A stretch of 64,000 nt of DNA from Brachybacterium vulturis (GTDB taxonomy: Bacteria > Actinomycetota > Actinomycetes > Actinomycetales > Dermabacteraceae). A program made the translations under genes and the position numbers. Within the stretch, counting starts at the first letter, position 1, and each line of letters begins with the position of its first letter. The stretch is taken from positions 620,001-684,000 of the forward strand of contig NZ_CP023563.1 of assembly GCF_002407185.1 (NCBI RefSeq), given 5' to 3'. The notes under the pieces are model-generated. The model was given only the letters and a program-made list of their open reading frames with translations, was not told where the DNA came from and made no database searches. Of this stretch, positions 38,030 through 46,602 are shown in pieces.

Positions 38030-39460
38030 GTGACTTCCTCGACCACCGAGACCCCCCGCCGCGCCGACGGCGGCCTCGCCCGCTCCCTCGGCCACGGCCA
38101 GATGGCGATGATCGCCATGGGCTCCGCGCTCGGGACCGGCCTGTTCCTCGGCTCGGGCGAGGCGATCGGCATCGCCGGCCCGGCCGTGATCATCTCCTTC
38201 GCGCTCGGTTCGCTGATCGCCGCGACCATCGCCCTGTCGATGGGTGAGATGGCCTCCCGCCACCCCGTCCGCGGGGGCTTCGGCACCCTCGCCGCGCACT
38301 ACCTCTCCCCGTTCTGGGGGTACATCACGCGCTGGCTGTACTGGATCGTCACCGTGTGCGTGACCGGGGCCGAGCTGGTGGCCTGCGCCGCCTACCTCGC
38401 CTACTGGGTGCCGGCGATCCCGATCTGGGCCGGGATCCTGATCTTCGCGGCTGTGATCATCGCGATCAACCTCTCGAGCGTCGGCTCCTTCGGCATCGTC
38501 GAGTTCTTCCTGTCCTCGATCAAGGTGATCGCTGTGTTCGCGTTCATCCTGGTGGGCGCGGTGCTGGTGTTCTTCGGCCTACCGGACGCCCCGGCCCCGG
38601 GCCTGTCCCGGCTCACGGCCGACGGGGGCTTCGCCCCGAACGGCTGGGCCGCGGTGTGGATCGCCCTGTCGGTGGTGATGTTCTCCTTCGGCGGCATCGA
38701 GCTGCTGTCGATCACCGCGGCCGAGGCGAAGGACCCCGCCCGCTCCATCAGGACCGCCGCCCGCACCACGATCGTGCGCCTGGCCTTCTTCTACGTGTTC
38801 TGCATCGGCTTCGTGCTGTGCCTGGTGCCGTGGCGGACCGCAGCCGGCTCCGGTGAGGACGTGGCGACCTCGCCGTTCGTGATGGTCTTCGACCAGCTGG
38901 GCATCCCCGGCGCCGCCCACATCACCAATCTGCTGGTGCTCATCGCAGCGCTGTCGGCCGCGAACGCGAACCTGTACGCCGGCAGCCGGATGCTGCACTC
39001 CCTGGCCTCCGACGGCCTCGCACCGCGCTTCGCCGCCCACACCACCGCCCACCGGGTCCCGGTGGTCGGCATCGCCCTGAGCTCGGCGGGCCTGCTCGGG
39101 GCCGCGCTGCTCGCCTTCAGCGGGGTGGGCGGCGTGTTCGGTTACATGATGAGCCTGGTGGTGTTCGCGGTGATCCTGGTCTGGGCGCTGATCCTGTGCA
39201 CCTACATCGCGTTCCGGCGTCGAGGGATCAGCGGGGCCACCTTCCGCATGCCCGGCGGGGTCCCGACCGCGATCGTCGGCCTGATCGGACTGGTGGCGGT
39301 GTTCGCGACCATCGCGGTGCGGCCCAGCATGCAGGTCGCCGCGATGGTGGGGGTGCCGGCGGTGCTGGTCGCGGTGGTGCTCTATGTGGCTGTCGCGCGT
39401 CGCCGCATGGATCCCGCCGACATCGAGGAGGCCTTCGCGGAGGCCGAATCGATGCGCTGA
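38030..39460 (+). CDS. amino-acid permease (APC superfamily)
   Basis: 476-residue transporter with 12 hydrophobic segments. The first helix motif MIAMGSALGTGLFLGSGEAIGIAGPAVIISFALGSL contains the GTGLF substrate loop of APC/AAT members; VVMFSFGGIELLSITAAEAKDPARS is the helix-6 signature and ANANLYAGSRMLHSLASDG the helix-8 signature. It resembles proton-coupled GABA, lysine or aromatic/D-serine permeases; the substrate cannot be assigned. The GTG at 38030 lies directly at the inferred end of the truncated YczE gene with no intergenic region and no clear ribosome binding site, so its promoter may be borrowed from upstream or the mRNA may be leaderless. Confidence 0.9.
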   Translation: MTSSTTETPRRADGGLARSLGHGQMAMIAMGSALGTGLFLGSGEAIGIAGPAVIISFALGSLIAATIALSMGEMASRHPVRGGFGTLAAHYLSPFWGYITRWLYWIVTVCVTGAELVACAAYLAYWVPAIPIWAGILIFAAVIIAINLSSVGSFGIVEFFLSSIKVIAVFAFILVGAVLVFFGLPDAPAPGLSRLTADGGFAPNGWAAVWIALSVVMFSFGGIELLSITAAEAKDPARSIRTAARTTIVRLAFFYVFCIGFVLCLVPWRTAAGSGEDVATSPFVMVFDQLGIPGAAHITNLLVLIAALSAANANLYAGSRMLHSLASDGLAPRFAAHTTAHRVPVVGIALSSAGLLGAALLAFSGVGGVFGYMMSLVVFAVILVWALILCTYIAFRRRGISGATFRMPGGVPTAIVGLIGLVAVFATIAVRPSMQVAAMVGVPAVLVAVVLYVAVARRRMDPADIEEAFAEAESMR

Positions 39461-39521
39461 CCCGCTGACACACCGGCGCGGAGCTGTCGACGTGTCGTTC
39501 GTTACTGTGCGGGGCGTCGGT

Positions 39522-39550
39522 TTGGGCTGACGGTGGAGCGGGGGTAATCT
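39522..39550 (+). promoter_or_regulatory. tRNA-Leu promoter
   Basis: TTGGGC (39522-39527), 17-bp spacer, TAATCT (39545-39550), 47 bp upstream of the tRNA 5' end. Confidence 0.6.
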
Positions 39551-39597
39551 AGGGGAACCTTCGGCCTCGGTGGTTCAAAGCCCGGTGCCGGAGATAC

Positions 39598-39681
39598 GCG
39601 CAAGTGGCGGAATTGGTAGACGCGCACGGTTCAGGTCCGTGTGCCGGAAACGGCGTGGGGGTTCAAGTCCCCCCTTGCGCA
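39598..39681 (+). tRNA. tRNA-Leu (anticodon CAG)
   Basis: Acceptor stem GCGCAAG (39598-39604) pairs with CTTGCGC (39674-39680), with discriminator A at 39681. The anticodon arm CACGG-TTCAGGT-CCGTG gives anticodon CAG, reading CUG. A long variable arm (class II) and a T-arm GGGGGTTCAAGTCCCCC are present. CCA is not encoded (the genome has CCG after the acceptor). Length is 84 nt. Confidence 0.97.
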
Positions 39682-39692
39682 CCGCAGAGATT

Positions 39693-39723
39693 CCCCGGTT
39701 CACCCAGGTGAACCGGGGTTTTT
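39693..39723 (+). terminator. intrinsic terminator after tRNA-Leu
   Basis: Perfect 12-bp stem CCCCGGTTCACC / GGTGAACCGGGG (39693-39704, 39707-39718) followed by TTTTT, the clearest classical terminator in the window. Confidence 0.93.
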
Positions 39724-39902
39724 CAGGTCCCGGTGCCGCAGCGGCGTCAACCTCCGGGCCGCTAGGATCCTGAGCCTGAGGGAGTGGCTGCCCGCGCCGC
39801 TCAGCGCTCTGCTCTCTCCGCCCGCCCCTGGTGGCCCGCGGCCCTCTTCTCCGTGACACCGGAAGGAGCGCATCCGCGCGAGGGGACAGGCATGATGGCC
39901 CC

Positions 39903-40727
39903 ATGAGCGATCACTCCCCTGCGACGGACTTCACCCTTCACGGCCACGCCGGCGCCCTCGTGGGCAGGGCCTGGACGATCCCGGAACCCCACTGGGTGGC
40001 GGTGATCGCCCATGGCTACGGCGAGCACATCGGCCGTTACGGGTGGGTCGCCGAGCGGCTGCGCGACGCGGGCGCCGCGGTCTACGGCGCGGACCACGTC
40101 GGCCACGGTTGCAGCGACGGGGAGAGGGTCCTGATCAGCGACTTCGAACCGGTCGTGGACGATCTCGACCTCGTGGTCGAGCACGCCGCCGCGGAACATC
40201 CGGGCGTTCCGATCGTGCTGATCGGCCACTCGATGGGCGGGATGATCGCCGCCCGCTATACCCAGCTGCACGCGGATCGGCTGCTCGCCACCGTGCTCAC
40301 CGGGCCTGTGCTCGGATCGTGGATCACCGTGGACTCCCTGCTCGCCCAGGACGAGATCCCGGCCACCCCGATCGATCCCGACACCCTGTCCCGCGATCCT
40401 GCGGTGGGCGCCGCCTATGCCGAGGACCCCCTGGTGTGGCACGGCGACTTCGCCCGCCCCACGCTCGAGGGCCTGCGGCAGGCGATGGCCACGATCGCCG
40501 CGGCCGGCGGCGTCGGGGAGCACCCGATGCTGTATCTGCACGGGGAGGGCGACCGTCTGGTCCCGCTCCCGGCCAGCTGGGAGGGCCTGCTCGAGCTGCG
40601 CGGCCCGCGGACCTTCACGAAGACCTATCCGGGCGCGCAGCACGAGAGCCTCAACGAGACCAACCGCGACGAGGTCCTCGCGGACGTGATCGGCTTCGTG
40701 GAGGGTGTGCTGGCTCTGCCGCGGTGA
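39903..40727 (+). CDS. monoacylglycerol-lipase-like alpha/beta hydrolase
   Basis: 274-residue serine hydrolase of the monoglyceride lipase group (lysophospholipase-like). The oxyanion motif HGYGEH is near residue 40, the nucleophile Ser110 is in GHSMGG, and the acid Asp is in GEGDRLVPL. The His is in GAQHESLNE close to the C-terminus. The cap region around residues 150-200 is compact. No signal peptide is present, so cytoplasmic. The ATG at 39903 follows GGAAGGAGCG at some distance and GACAGGC close by. It is monocistronic, between the tRNA and the corA gene. The substrate is not determinable from sequence. Confidence 0.85.
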   Translation: MSDHSPATDFTLHGHAGALVGRAWTIPEPHWVAVIAHGYGEHIGRYGWVAERLRDAGAAVYGADHVGHGCSDGERVLISDFEPVVDDLDLVVEHAAAEHPGVPIVLIGHSMGGMIAARYTQLHADRLLATVLTGPVLGSWITVDSLLAQDEIPATPIDPDTLSRDPAVGAAYAEDPLVWHGDFARPTLEGLRQAMATIAAAGGVGEHPMLYLHGEGDRLVPLPASWEGLLELRGPRTFTKTYPGAQHESLNETNRDEVLADVIGFVEGVLALPR

Positions 40728-40828
40728 GCGCTACGATCACGTCCGGCTCGCCGTGAACGGACGGCGATGACCCCTGTCCCAGCGCGGAGGAGGATCTCCT
40801 GCCGGCGGACGTTCCACGAGGAGATGAC

Positions 40829-41947
40829 ATGACCCAGCGACGACATGGCCCGCCACGGCGCCGGCGCTCCGATCGCTCGCGCGAGCAGGGCGGCCGGGAG
40901 CGCCGCCCGGACGACGGGGGAGCTGCGCCGACGACGCGGTACGTCTCCGGCGGGGTCCCCTCCCACCAGCCGGAGGGCGACTCGATCCGCGACGCGCTGG
41001 AGTTCACCCGCGGCGCCGCGGACCGGATGGTGATGTTCTTCTACCCGCAGCCCGGCAGGGAGCAGGTGCTCGAGCTCGGTGAGGCCTGGGACCTGCATCC
41101 TCTCCTGCTCGAGGATCTGCTCAACGCGCACCAGCGGCCGAAGCTCGAGCGCTACGGCGACGTCCTGTTCCTCGTGGTGCGTTCGGCCCGCTACCTCGAC
41201 GAGCAGGAGGAGGTCGACTTCTCCGAGTTCCATCTGCTGGTGCGTCCCGGGGCTGTGGCGGTGCTCTGCCAGGACGGCCACTGGATCGACGGGAGCGACG
41301 GTCCGCGCCTCGATGAGGAGCATCCCCTGACGTCCACCCATCGCGAGCGCATGGCGCCGGAGGACGGGAGTCTGCTGACCCTGGGCCCGGAGGCGGTCCT
41401 CTATCGCGTGCTCGACATGATCGTCGACGGCTACGGCCCCGTGCTGCGGGGTCTCACGATCGACAAGGAGCAGATCGAACGGCAGGTGTTCAGCGGGGAT
41501 GCCGCGGTGGCCGAGCGCATCTATCGGCTCAGCCAGGAGGTCATCGACATGCAGCAGGCGGTGACGTCGCTCGCCGACGTGATCGATGCGCTGCAGGCCG
41601 GGTTCGGCAAGTACGAGATCCCGGGCGGGCTGCAGGCCTACCTCGACGACGTCGCCGATCATCTCTCCCGCGCGGCCTCGCGGGTGCGCGACCTGCGTGA
41701 TGCCCTGTCCCAGATCCTGGAGGTCAACGCGACCCTCGTCGCGCAGCGGCAGAACGAGGACATGAAGAAGATCTCCGGCTGGGCGGCCATCCTCTTCGCC
41801 CCCACGCTCATCGGTGCGATCTACGGCATGAACTTCGACGACATGCCCGAGCTGCACTGGGCTCTGGGCTACCCGATGGCGCTGGGGATGATGGTGGGAC
41901 TGGGCGTGCTGCTCTACGTCATCTTCAAACGCAGCAAGTGGATGTGA
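40829..41947 (+). CDS. corA: CorA-family magnesium/cobalt transporter
   Basis: 372 residues. An Arg-rich N-terminal tail (1-40) is followed by the cytoplasmic alpha/beta domain (EDLLNAHQRPKLERYGDVLFLVVR) and the long helix ending QRQNEDMKKISGWAAILFAPTLIGAIYGMNFDDMPEL. The signature YGMN lies at 332-335 between the two C-terminal transmembrane helices (residues about 313-333 and 347-366). It ends KRSKWM, as is usual. It is expected to form a homopentameric channel for divalent cations. The RBS CGAGGAGATGAC precedes the ATG. Confidence 0.94.
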   Translation: MTQRRHGPPRRRRSDRSREQGGRERRPDDGGAAPTTRYVSGGVPSHQPEGDSIRDALEFTRGAADRMVMFFYPQPGREQVLELGEAWDLHPLLLEDLLNAHQRPKLERYGDVLFLVVRSARYLDEQEEVDFSEFHLLVRPGAVAVLCQDGHWIDGSDGPRLDEEHPLTSTHRERMAPEDGSLLTLGPEAVLYRVLDMIVDGYGPVLRGLTIDKEQIERQVFSGDAAVAERIYRLSQEVIDMQQAVTSLADVIDALQAGFGKYEIPGGLQAYLDDVADHLSRAASRVRDLRDALSQILEVNATLVAQRQNEDMKKISGWAAILFAPTLIGAIYGMNFDDMPELHWALGYPMALGMMVGLGVLLYVIFKRSKWM

Positions 41948-41980
41948 CCCGGGGACTCTCGAGTGCCCCCGGGCCGCTCC

Positions 41981-42529
41981 TCAGATGAACTCGAGCGGAT
42001 CGAACTCGTCGATGTCGATGATCCGCACGCGCGGCAGGCGGCTGGTGAACGCTGCGACGTCGTACTCGAGGTCGTGGAACTCGATCCCTGGGATGTCCTG
42101 CAGATCCGAGGCCATGAACTCGCGGAACCCGACGATCGCGGTCCGGCGATCCAGGTCAGCGGCCAGGTCCTCCATCTGCGGGACGAAGTCCTTGTCATGG
42201 CTGACCAGCATGACGTCGGCCGCGCGCGACTCGAGAGCCTCCGCGGTGCGCTGGATCGCGATGTCCACGATCTTGCCCTCGCCACGCAGCGGGATGGGCT
42301 TGTAGCCCATCGCGATGAGCGCCTGCACGAAGCTCGAGGGCAGGCTGTCCTCGACAGCGAGGAAGAACAGCCCGGTCACAGGCTGGTGCCACGTCATCTC
42401 GGCATGGTGGAGGAGCTTGTTCCAGCGAGGGCGCTCTTCGGGCTGGGGGCGTCGGCCGAGGACCGAGACCCCGAGCGTGGCGTCGATGTTCTCGCCGTCC
42501 ACCAGGAGGTACGTGGTGCGTTCCGTCAT
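41981..42529 (-). CDS. NYN-domain (LabA/PIN-like) protein
   Basis: 182-residue NYN-domain protein of the PIN-like nuclease superfamily. Visible are Asp11 in LLVDGENID, VDIAIQRTAEAL (Asp89), and SHDKDFVPQM (Asp112), matching the acidic residues that bind metal in the family. The central EMTWHQPVTGLFFLAVEDSLPSSF is a family-specific insert. A ribonuclease or RNA-binding role is expected, but no substrate can be inferred. It is convergent with corA and followed by no partner toxin or antitoxin gene. Upstream lies the Gly/Ser/Ile repeat gene in the same direction, 9 bp away. Confidence 0.85.
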   Translation of the reverse strand: MTERTTYLLVDGENIDATLGVSVLGRRPQPEERPRWNKLLHHAEMTWHQPVTGLFFLAVEDSLPSSFVQALIAMGYKPIPLRGEGKIVDIAIQRTAEALESRAADVMLVSHDKDFVPQMEDLAADLDRRTAIVGFREFMASDLQDIPGIEFHDLEYDVAAFTSRLPRVRIIDIDEFDPLEFI

Positions 42530-42538
42530 GGGTCGACC

Positions 42539-42907
42539 TTACGCGCTCCTGGGGCGTGGGACCTCCTTCCCGGGCAGCACCCGGCGGGTCCCGATGCATC
42601 CGAAGCTGCCGACGGCACCGATCGACAGCAGCGAACCGATCGAGCCGATCGACAGGAGCGAACCGATCGAACCGATGGACAGCGCTGAGCCCACCGAACC
42701 GATGGACCAGATCGAGCCGATCCCGAGCAGTGAGCCCCACGATCCGAGGGAGAGCACGGAGAGCCCGGAGCCGACCGCGAGCACGGAGGCGGTCGAACCG
42801 ACTGCGGCGATCGAGTCGTTCGACGCGATGGATCGCCTCGGGCTCGGGTGACGGGTGGCCGGGCGGGGTCGGACCGTGAGGACGGGAGCAGAGTGACGCC
42901 AACTCAT
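42539..42907 (-). CDS. small Gly/Ser/Ile repeat protein
   Basis: 122 residues. After a basic N-terminus (MSWRHSAPVLTVRPRPATRH) come about 12 imperfect hexa/septapeptide units of the form (S/G)-(I/V/L)-G-S-(I/V/x)-G-S, for example SIGSIGSLLSIGSIGS, ending with Pro/Arg (VLPGKEVPRPRSA). The ATG at 42907 follows AGAAGGAGCCGCT, a strong ribosome binding site, which argues for a real gene rather than a repeat shadow. The pattern could fold as a short left- or right-handed beta-solenoid. I recall similar short SIGSxGS proteins in actinobacteria without a known function. The nyn gene follows 9 bp downstream, so the two probably form an operon. Confidence 0.7.
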   Translation of the reverse strand: MSWRHSAPVLTVRPRPATRHPSPRRSIASNDSIAAVGSTASVLAVGSGLSVLSLGSWGSLLGIGSIWSIGSVGSALSIGSIGSLLSIGSIGSLLSIGAVGSFGCIGTRRVLPGKEVPRPRSA

Positions 42908-43474
42908 AGCGGCTCCTTCTGTAGGAGGACCGGGCTGTAGGAGGACCGGGCACTGGGTTCACTCTATGCCGGAGGATCTCCGGATGGGAAGTTATCCCCA
43001 GAATTATGCACAGTGTGGATAAGTGCCACAATCTTTCCTCCACGCCGCTCCACCATCCACATATTTTACGTGGGTCTTGACGACATGTGCGGGGTGATGC
43101 GTCGGTTCATGTATTCGCCGCTCTTCGCCGTCCGAGCGGCGTGACCTCGTTGCGTCAGGAGCGGAACGCAGAACCGGTGTCGAGTGTCTCGAGATACCAT
43201 GACTTCGCAGGTGGACGCACTGTTCTCGTCGGGCCACGACAGGCGCTCGGGGGGGGGGTGCAGGGTCGAAGGATCGGTGAGGCGCCCGTGGCTGGGGCCG
43301 AGGATGCAGACGCGATCATGCACTGGATGACCTTTCCTCCACGCACGGTCGTTATCCACAGATTCATCCCCATTTTGTCCATGGCCTTCTGCAGTGGGGG
43401 TGCACGGAATAGTATCGAGGGATATTTCAGGCGTGATCCGTGAAGTGCTCCGGATACGGGAGGAGGTGGTGGCG
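42908..43474. other. gene-free spacer with DnaA boxes and poly-G tract
   Basis: 567-bp spacer between divergent genes. It holds a tandem 16-bp repeat (42919-42950), DnaA-box-like TTATCCCCA (42992-43000), perfect TGTGGATAA (43014-43022) and perfect TTATCCACA (43352-43360). The 13-mer CTTTCCTCCACGC occurs at 43033 and again at 43332, and there is a run of ten G at 43249-43258. Open frames crossing it (for example the minus-strand frame at 43066-43692) lack homology and ribosome binding sites. Confidence 0.7.
42919..42950. repeat. 16-bp perfect tandem repeat (2 copies)
   Basis: CTGTAGGAGGACCGGG occurs at 42919-42934 and again immediately at 42935-42950, just upstream of the ribosome binding site of the minus-strand repeat protein gene. 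It would lie in that gene's mRNA leader. Confidence 0.9.
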
Positions 43475-45148
43475 ATGGGTGAGTTCGAGGACGCGGATTC
43501 CGATCGCAAGAGCGCGGGCGAGGGGCCGCACGGTGCGGCGGATGCCGCACCCCGGAACGCCGCCGCTGCCCGACCCTGTGAGGTGTTCGAGTGGGCGGTG
43601 CGGGCGCGTCGAGAGCTGACCGAGGAGTACATCCTCGAGGAGGTCGAGCCGGGCAGTGTCGAGGCTGCGCGGGTGCTCTCGCTGCACCACACGATGAAGG
43701 CGCGGGCCCGCCTCCATGCCGACCATCTCCGTCAGCTCTCCACGTTCTTCTGTGAGGACCCCGCCGTGCAGGGCCTCCTGGACGACGCGGACGTCACCGC
43801 GTTGAAGGTCGCGACCGGTCTGCGGTGCACCTACGTCCAGGCCCAGGGGCAGGTCCATGACGCGCATATGGCGGTGGAGTGGATGCCGCTCACCTTCGAG
43901 CATCTCCGAACCGGTGACCTGCCTGCGGCCTGGCATCACTCCCTGATCCGGCACGTGCGCCGGTTGGATGAGGAGCAGATCCGACAGGTCGATGCGCATA
44001 TGGCGACCGTGGAGCTGCCATCGGTGTCCAAGGCGACGTTCGACAAGCAGGTGGTGCTGGCTGTGGAGCTGGCGACCGCCGGCACTCTGCCGGCCCCACC
44101 CTCGACGTCGAGGGATGTGGGGATCGTGGGCGTCGATACCGAGACAGGGACCGCGTCACTGCTGGTGACGGGCCCGATCCCCGAGATCCAGTCGCTCGCG
44201 CACCGACTCGATGTCGCCTCTCGCACCGTACAACGAGCCCAGCGCACCGCCCTGGAGAACGGAGCAGAAGGACCGCTCCCGTTCGACATCGACGAGAACC
44301 TCCACGAACGGGGACGCGCCCTGTCGCTGGCGACCCTCCGGTATGCGATCCTCACTCACTCGATCCTGGACATCGACCCCGTCGAAGAGACCAGCCGGCC
44401 CTACAAGATCCTGGTCACCGTTCCCGCGACCACGCTGCTGGGGATCGATGACGCGCCGGCGATGCTGGAGGGGATGAGCCCTCTGCCCGCAGAGCAGGCC
44501 AGGGCGCTCGCCGCAGGGGAGAGCACATGGCAGCGGATCCTCACCGACCCCATCACCGGCGCGTACCTGCCGGTGTCCGCGACGACGTATCACCCCAGTG
44601 CGCAGATGCGGCTCCAGCTGCGGCTGCGACACCCCGTCTGCGCGGTCCCCGGCTGCACCCGCGCGACGGTGATCGCGGCCGAGGATGACCACATCATCGA
44701 GTACGACCACGAACACCCCGACCAGGGCGGACAGACCAGCCTGTGGAACCTCCACCGGCTGTGCTGGCTGCACCACAAGCACAAGACCGCCCGCCTGATC
44801 GATCCCGGCCGCGACCCCGGGGACGATCCCGGCACCGGGGACGGCACCACCACCGCCGGACCATTGGAGACGACCTGGGTCATCGGCGATGTGGTCCGGA
44901 CGAGGTCGAGGGCGAATACCGACCTGCTGACCCCACACACCGTCCAGGCGATGGAGCGTGCCTGGCGCGTGCACCAACGCTCCCGTGAGGACGCCGAACG
45001 CCGCCACGCCGAGGAGAAGACCCGACCCCCGGGGGAGCGGGCCGCGCAGCAGCGCGCTGCTGCGTACAAGAAGGCCTACCCCGGCCGGTATGCCCGTCGG
45101 ATCATCCCACCGGGACCGACCCCCGACGAGACCGACCCACCGTTCTGA
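43475..45148 (+). CDS. DUF222-HNH endonuclease
   Basis: 557 residues. A DUF222 region spans the N-terminal and central part (about 40-340), with helical segments such as VFEWAVRARRELTEEY and FDKQVVLAVELATAGTLPAP. A C-terminal HNH nuclease module (about 389-440) contains CAVPGCTRATVIAAEDDHI, the acidic-histidine DHIIEYDH, and NLHRLCWLHHKHKTA, giving the Cys pairs for zinc and the catalytic His. This family is multicopy in actinobacteria and includes the 13E12 repeat proteins of mycobacteria (established). The ATG at 43475 is preceded by GGGAGGAGGTGG. An alternative in-frame start at 43394 would add 27 residues. The cellular role is unknown; mobility or genome-defence functions are possible. 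Confidence 0.85.
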   Translation: MGEFEDADSDRKSAGEGPHGAADAAPRNAAAARPCEVFEWAVRARRELTEEYILEEVEPGSVEAARVLSLHHTMKARARLHADHLRQLSTFFCEDPAVQGLLDDADVTALKVATGLRCTYVQAQGQVHDAHMAVEWMPLTFEHLRTGDLPAAWHHSLIRHVRRLDEEQIRQVDAHMATVELPSVSKATFDKQVVLAVELATAGTLPAPPSTSRDVGIVGVDTETGTASLLVTGPIPEIQSLAHRLDVASRTVQRAQRTALENGAEGPLPFDIDENLHERGRALSLATLRYAILTHSILDIDPVEETSRPYKILVTVPATTLLGIDDAPAMLEGMSPLPAEQARALAAGESTWQRILTDPITGAYLPVSATTYHPSAQMRLQLRLRHPVCAVPGCTRATVIAAEDDHIIEYDHEHPDQGGQTSLWNLHRLCWLHHKHKTARLIDPGRDPGDDPGTGDGTTTAGPLETTWVIGDVVRTRSRANTDLLTPHTVQAMERAWRVHQRSREDAERRHAEEKTRPPGERAAQQRAAAYKKAYPGRYARRIIPPGPTPDETDPPF

Positions 45149-45320
45149 GCGGTGGGGAGCGGAACCACGCTCGAGATCTGACATCGATGTGACGACACGC
45201 TCTGACCTGGGCTCTTGCCGTGCTGTGGCCCATCGAGCCGCCGCTGGTCGATGGCGGGGCTGAGCGCGATCGCGCTGTGCAGCGCGCACCGTGACACGGA
45301 TGTCACCTCCGGACGCACGT

Positions 45321-45362
45321 CGCCCGCCCCGGAAGCCCGTGCGAGCGGCTCCGGGGCGGGCG
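45321..45362. terminator. terminator between convergent HNH and fdhA genes
   Basis: CGCCCGCCCCGGA (45321-45333) is a perfect 13-bp inverted repeat with TCCGGGGCGGGCG (45350-45362), loop 16 nt. It lies 13 bp beyond the fdhA stop on the minus strand and after the HNH stop on the plus strand. Confidence 0.8.
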
Positions 45363-45375
45363 GTGAGACTCAGGC

Positions 45376-46602
45376 TCAGACCGGCTGCACCTTGCCGGTC
45401 ATGCCATGGGGATCGATGACGTACTTCGTGGCGACCCCGGAATCGAACTTCTCGTACCCGACCGGCGCATCGTCCAGCGAGATCGCCGCGGCGTTGACGG
45501 CGTCGGCGATCTGCACCGTGTCGTGCAGGATCGCCTCCATCAGCTGCCGGTGGTACTTCATCACCGGGCACTGACCGGTGGTGAACGCCAGCGACTTCGC
45601 CCAGCCCAGCCCGAGCCGCAGCGAGAGCGAGCCCTGCTGCGCGGCCTCGTCCACACCGCCCGGATCGCCGGTCACGTACAGACCGGGGATGCCGAGCGCG
45701 CCACCGGCACGCGTCACATCCATCAGCGTGTTCAGCACCGTCGCCGGCGCCTCCTGCGCATCCTTGCCGTGACCGCGGGCTTCGAAGCCGACCGCATCCA
45801 CTCCCGCATCGACCTCCTCCCGGCCGAGGATCCGGGAGATGCCCTCGCGCGGATCCTCGCTCGACACGTCGATCGTCTCGCAGCCGAACTTCGCCGCATT
45901 GGCCAGACGATCCGCGTTCATGTCCGCCATGATCACCACCGAGGCGCCCAGCAGCTGAGCACCCACGGCGGCCGCCGTGCCCACCGGACCGGCACCGGCG
46001 ATGTACACCGAGGAGCCAGGGCCCACCCCGGCGGAGACCGCGCCGTGGAAGCCGGTGGGGAAGATGTCCGAGAGCATGGTCAGATCGAGGATCTTCTCCA
46101 TGGCCTGGTCCTTGTCCGGGAACCTCAGCAGATTCCAGTCCGCATACGGCACCAGCACGTACTCGGCCTGACCACCGACCCAGCCGCCCATGTCCACGTA
46201 GCCGTAGGCACTGCCGGGACGGTCGGGATTCACGTTCAGGCAGATCTCGGTGCGGCGCGTCTTGTACATCTCGCAGCGGCCGCAGGAGATGTTGAAGGGC
46301 ACCGAGACCAGGTCGCCCTTCCGGATGAACTCCACACCGGGGCCGGTCTCGATCACCTCACCGGTGATCTCGTGCCCCAGCACCAGGTCCTTGGGAGCCG
46401 TGGTGCGGCCACGCACCATGTGCTGGTCGGAGCCGCAGATGTTCGTCGTGACCACTTTGAGGATCGCCGCATGGGGCAGCTTGCGGCCGACGTTGTCCGG
46501 GTGCACGCCCGGTCCGTCCTGCAGCTCGTAGGTGGGGTAGTCGATGTCGATGACCTCGACCTTGCCCGGTCCCTTGTATGCGACTGCGCGATTGCTGGAC
46601 AT
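45376..46602 (-). CDS. zinc alcohol dehydrogenase, glutathione-independent formaldehyde dehydrogenase type
   Basis: 408-residue medium-chain dehydrogenase resembling Pseudomonas FdhA in LGWAKS, MKYHRQLMEAI, TGFHGAVSAGVGPGSSVYIAGAGPVG and VDAVGFEARGHG. Catalytic zinc ligands are likely Cys56 (NICGSDQH) and His77 (LGHEITGEV). Of the four structural-zinc cysteines only three remain in CGRCEMYKTRRTEIC (Cys107, Cys110 and Cys121, with Tyr113 replacing one). The ATG at 46602 has AAGGAGG. It is the last gene of the minus-strand ROK-isomerase-oxidoreductase operon, 180 bp after the preceding gene. It could oxidise formaldehyde or a sugar-derived alcohol; the substrate is open. Confidence 0.86.
   Translation of the reverse strand: MSSNRAVAYKGPGKVEVIDIDYPTYELQDGPGVHPDNVGRKLPHAAILKVVTTNICGSDQHMVRGRTTAPKDLVLGHEITGEVIETGPGVEFIRKGDLVSVPFNISCGRCEMYKTRRTEICLNVNPDRPGSAYGYVDMGGWVGGQAEYVLVPYADWNLLRFPDKDQAMEKILDLTMLSDIFPTGFHGAVSAGVGPGSSVYIAGAGPVGTAAAVGAQLLGASVVIMADMNADRLANAAKFGCETIDVSSEDPREGISRILGREEVDAGVDAVGFEARGHGKDAQEAPATVLNTLMDVTRAGGALGIPGLYVTGDPGGVDEAAQQGSLSLRLGLGWAKSLAFTTGQCPVMKYHRQLMEAILHDTVQIADAVNAAAISLDDAPVGYEKFDSGVATKYVIDPHGMTGKVQPV

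Noticed and set aside
43066..43692. 208-codon minus-strand frame upstream of the HNH gene
   Set aside because: No ribosome binding site, no recognisable family, overlaps the HNH start and the poly-G run.
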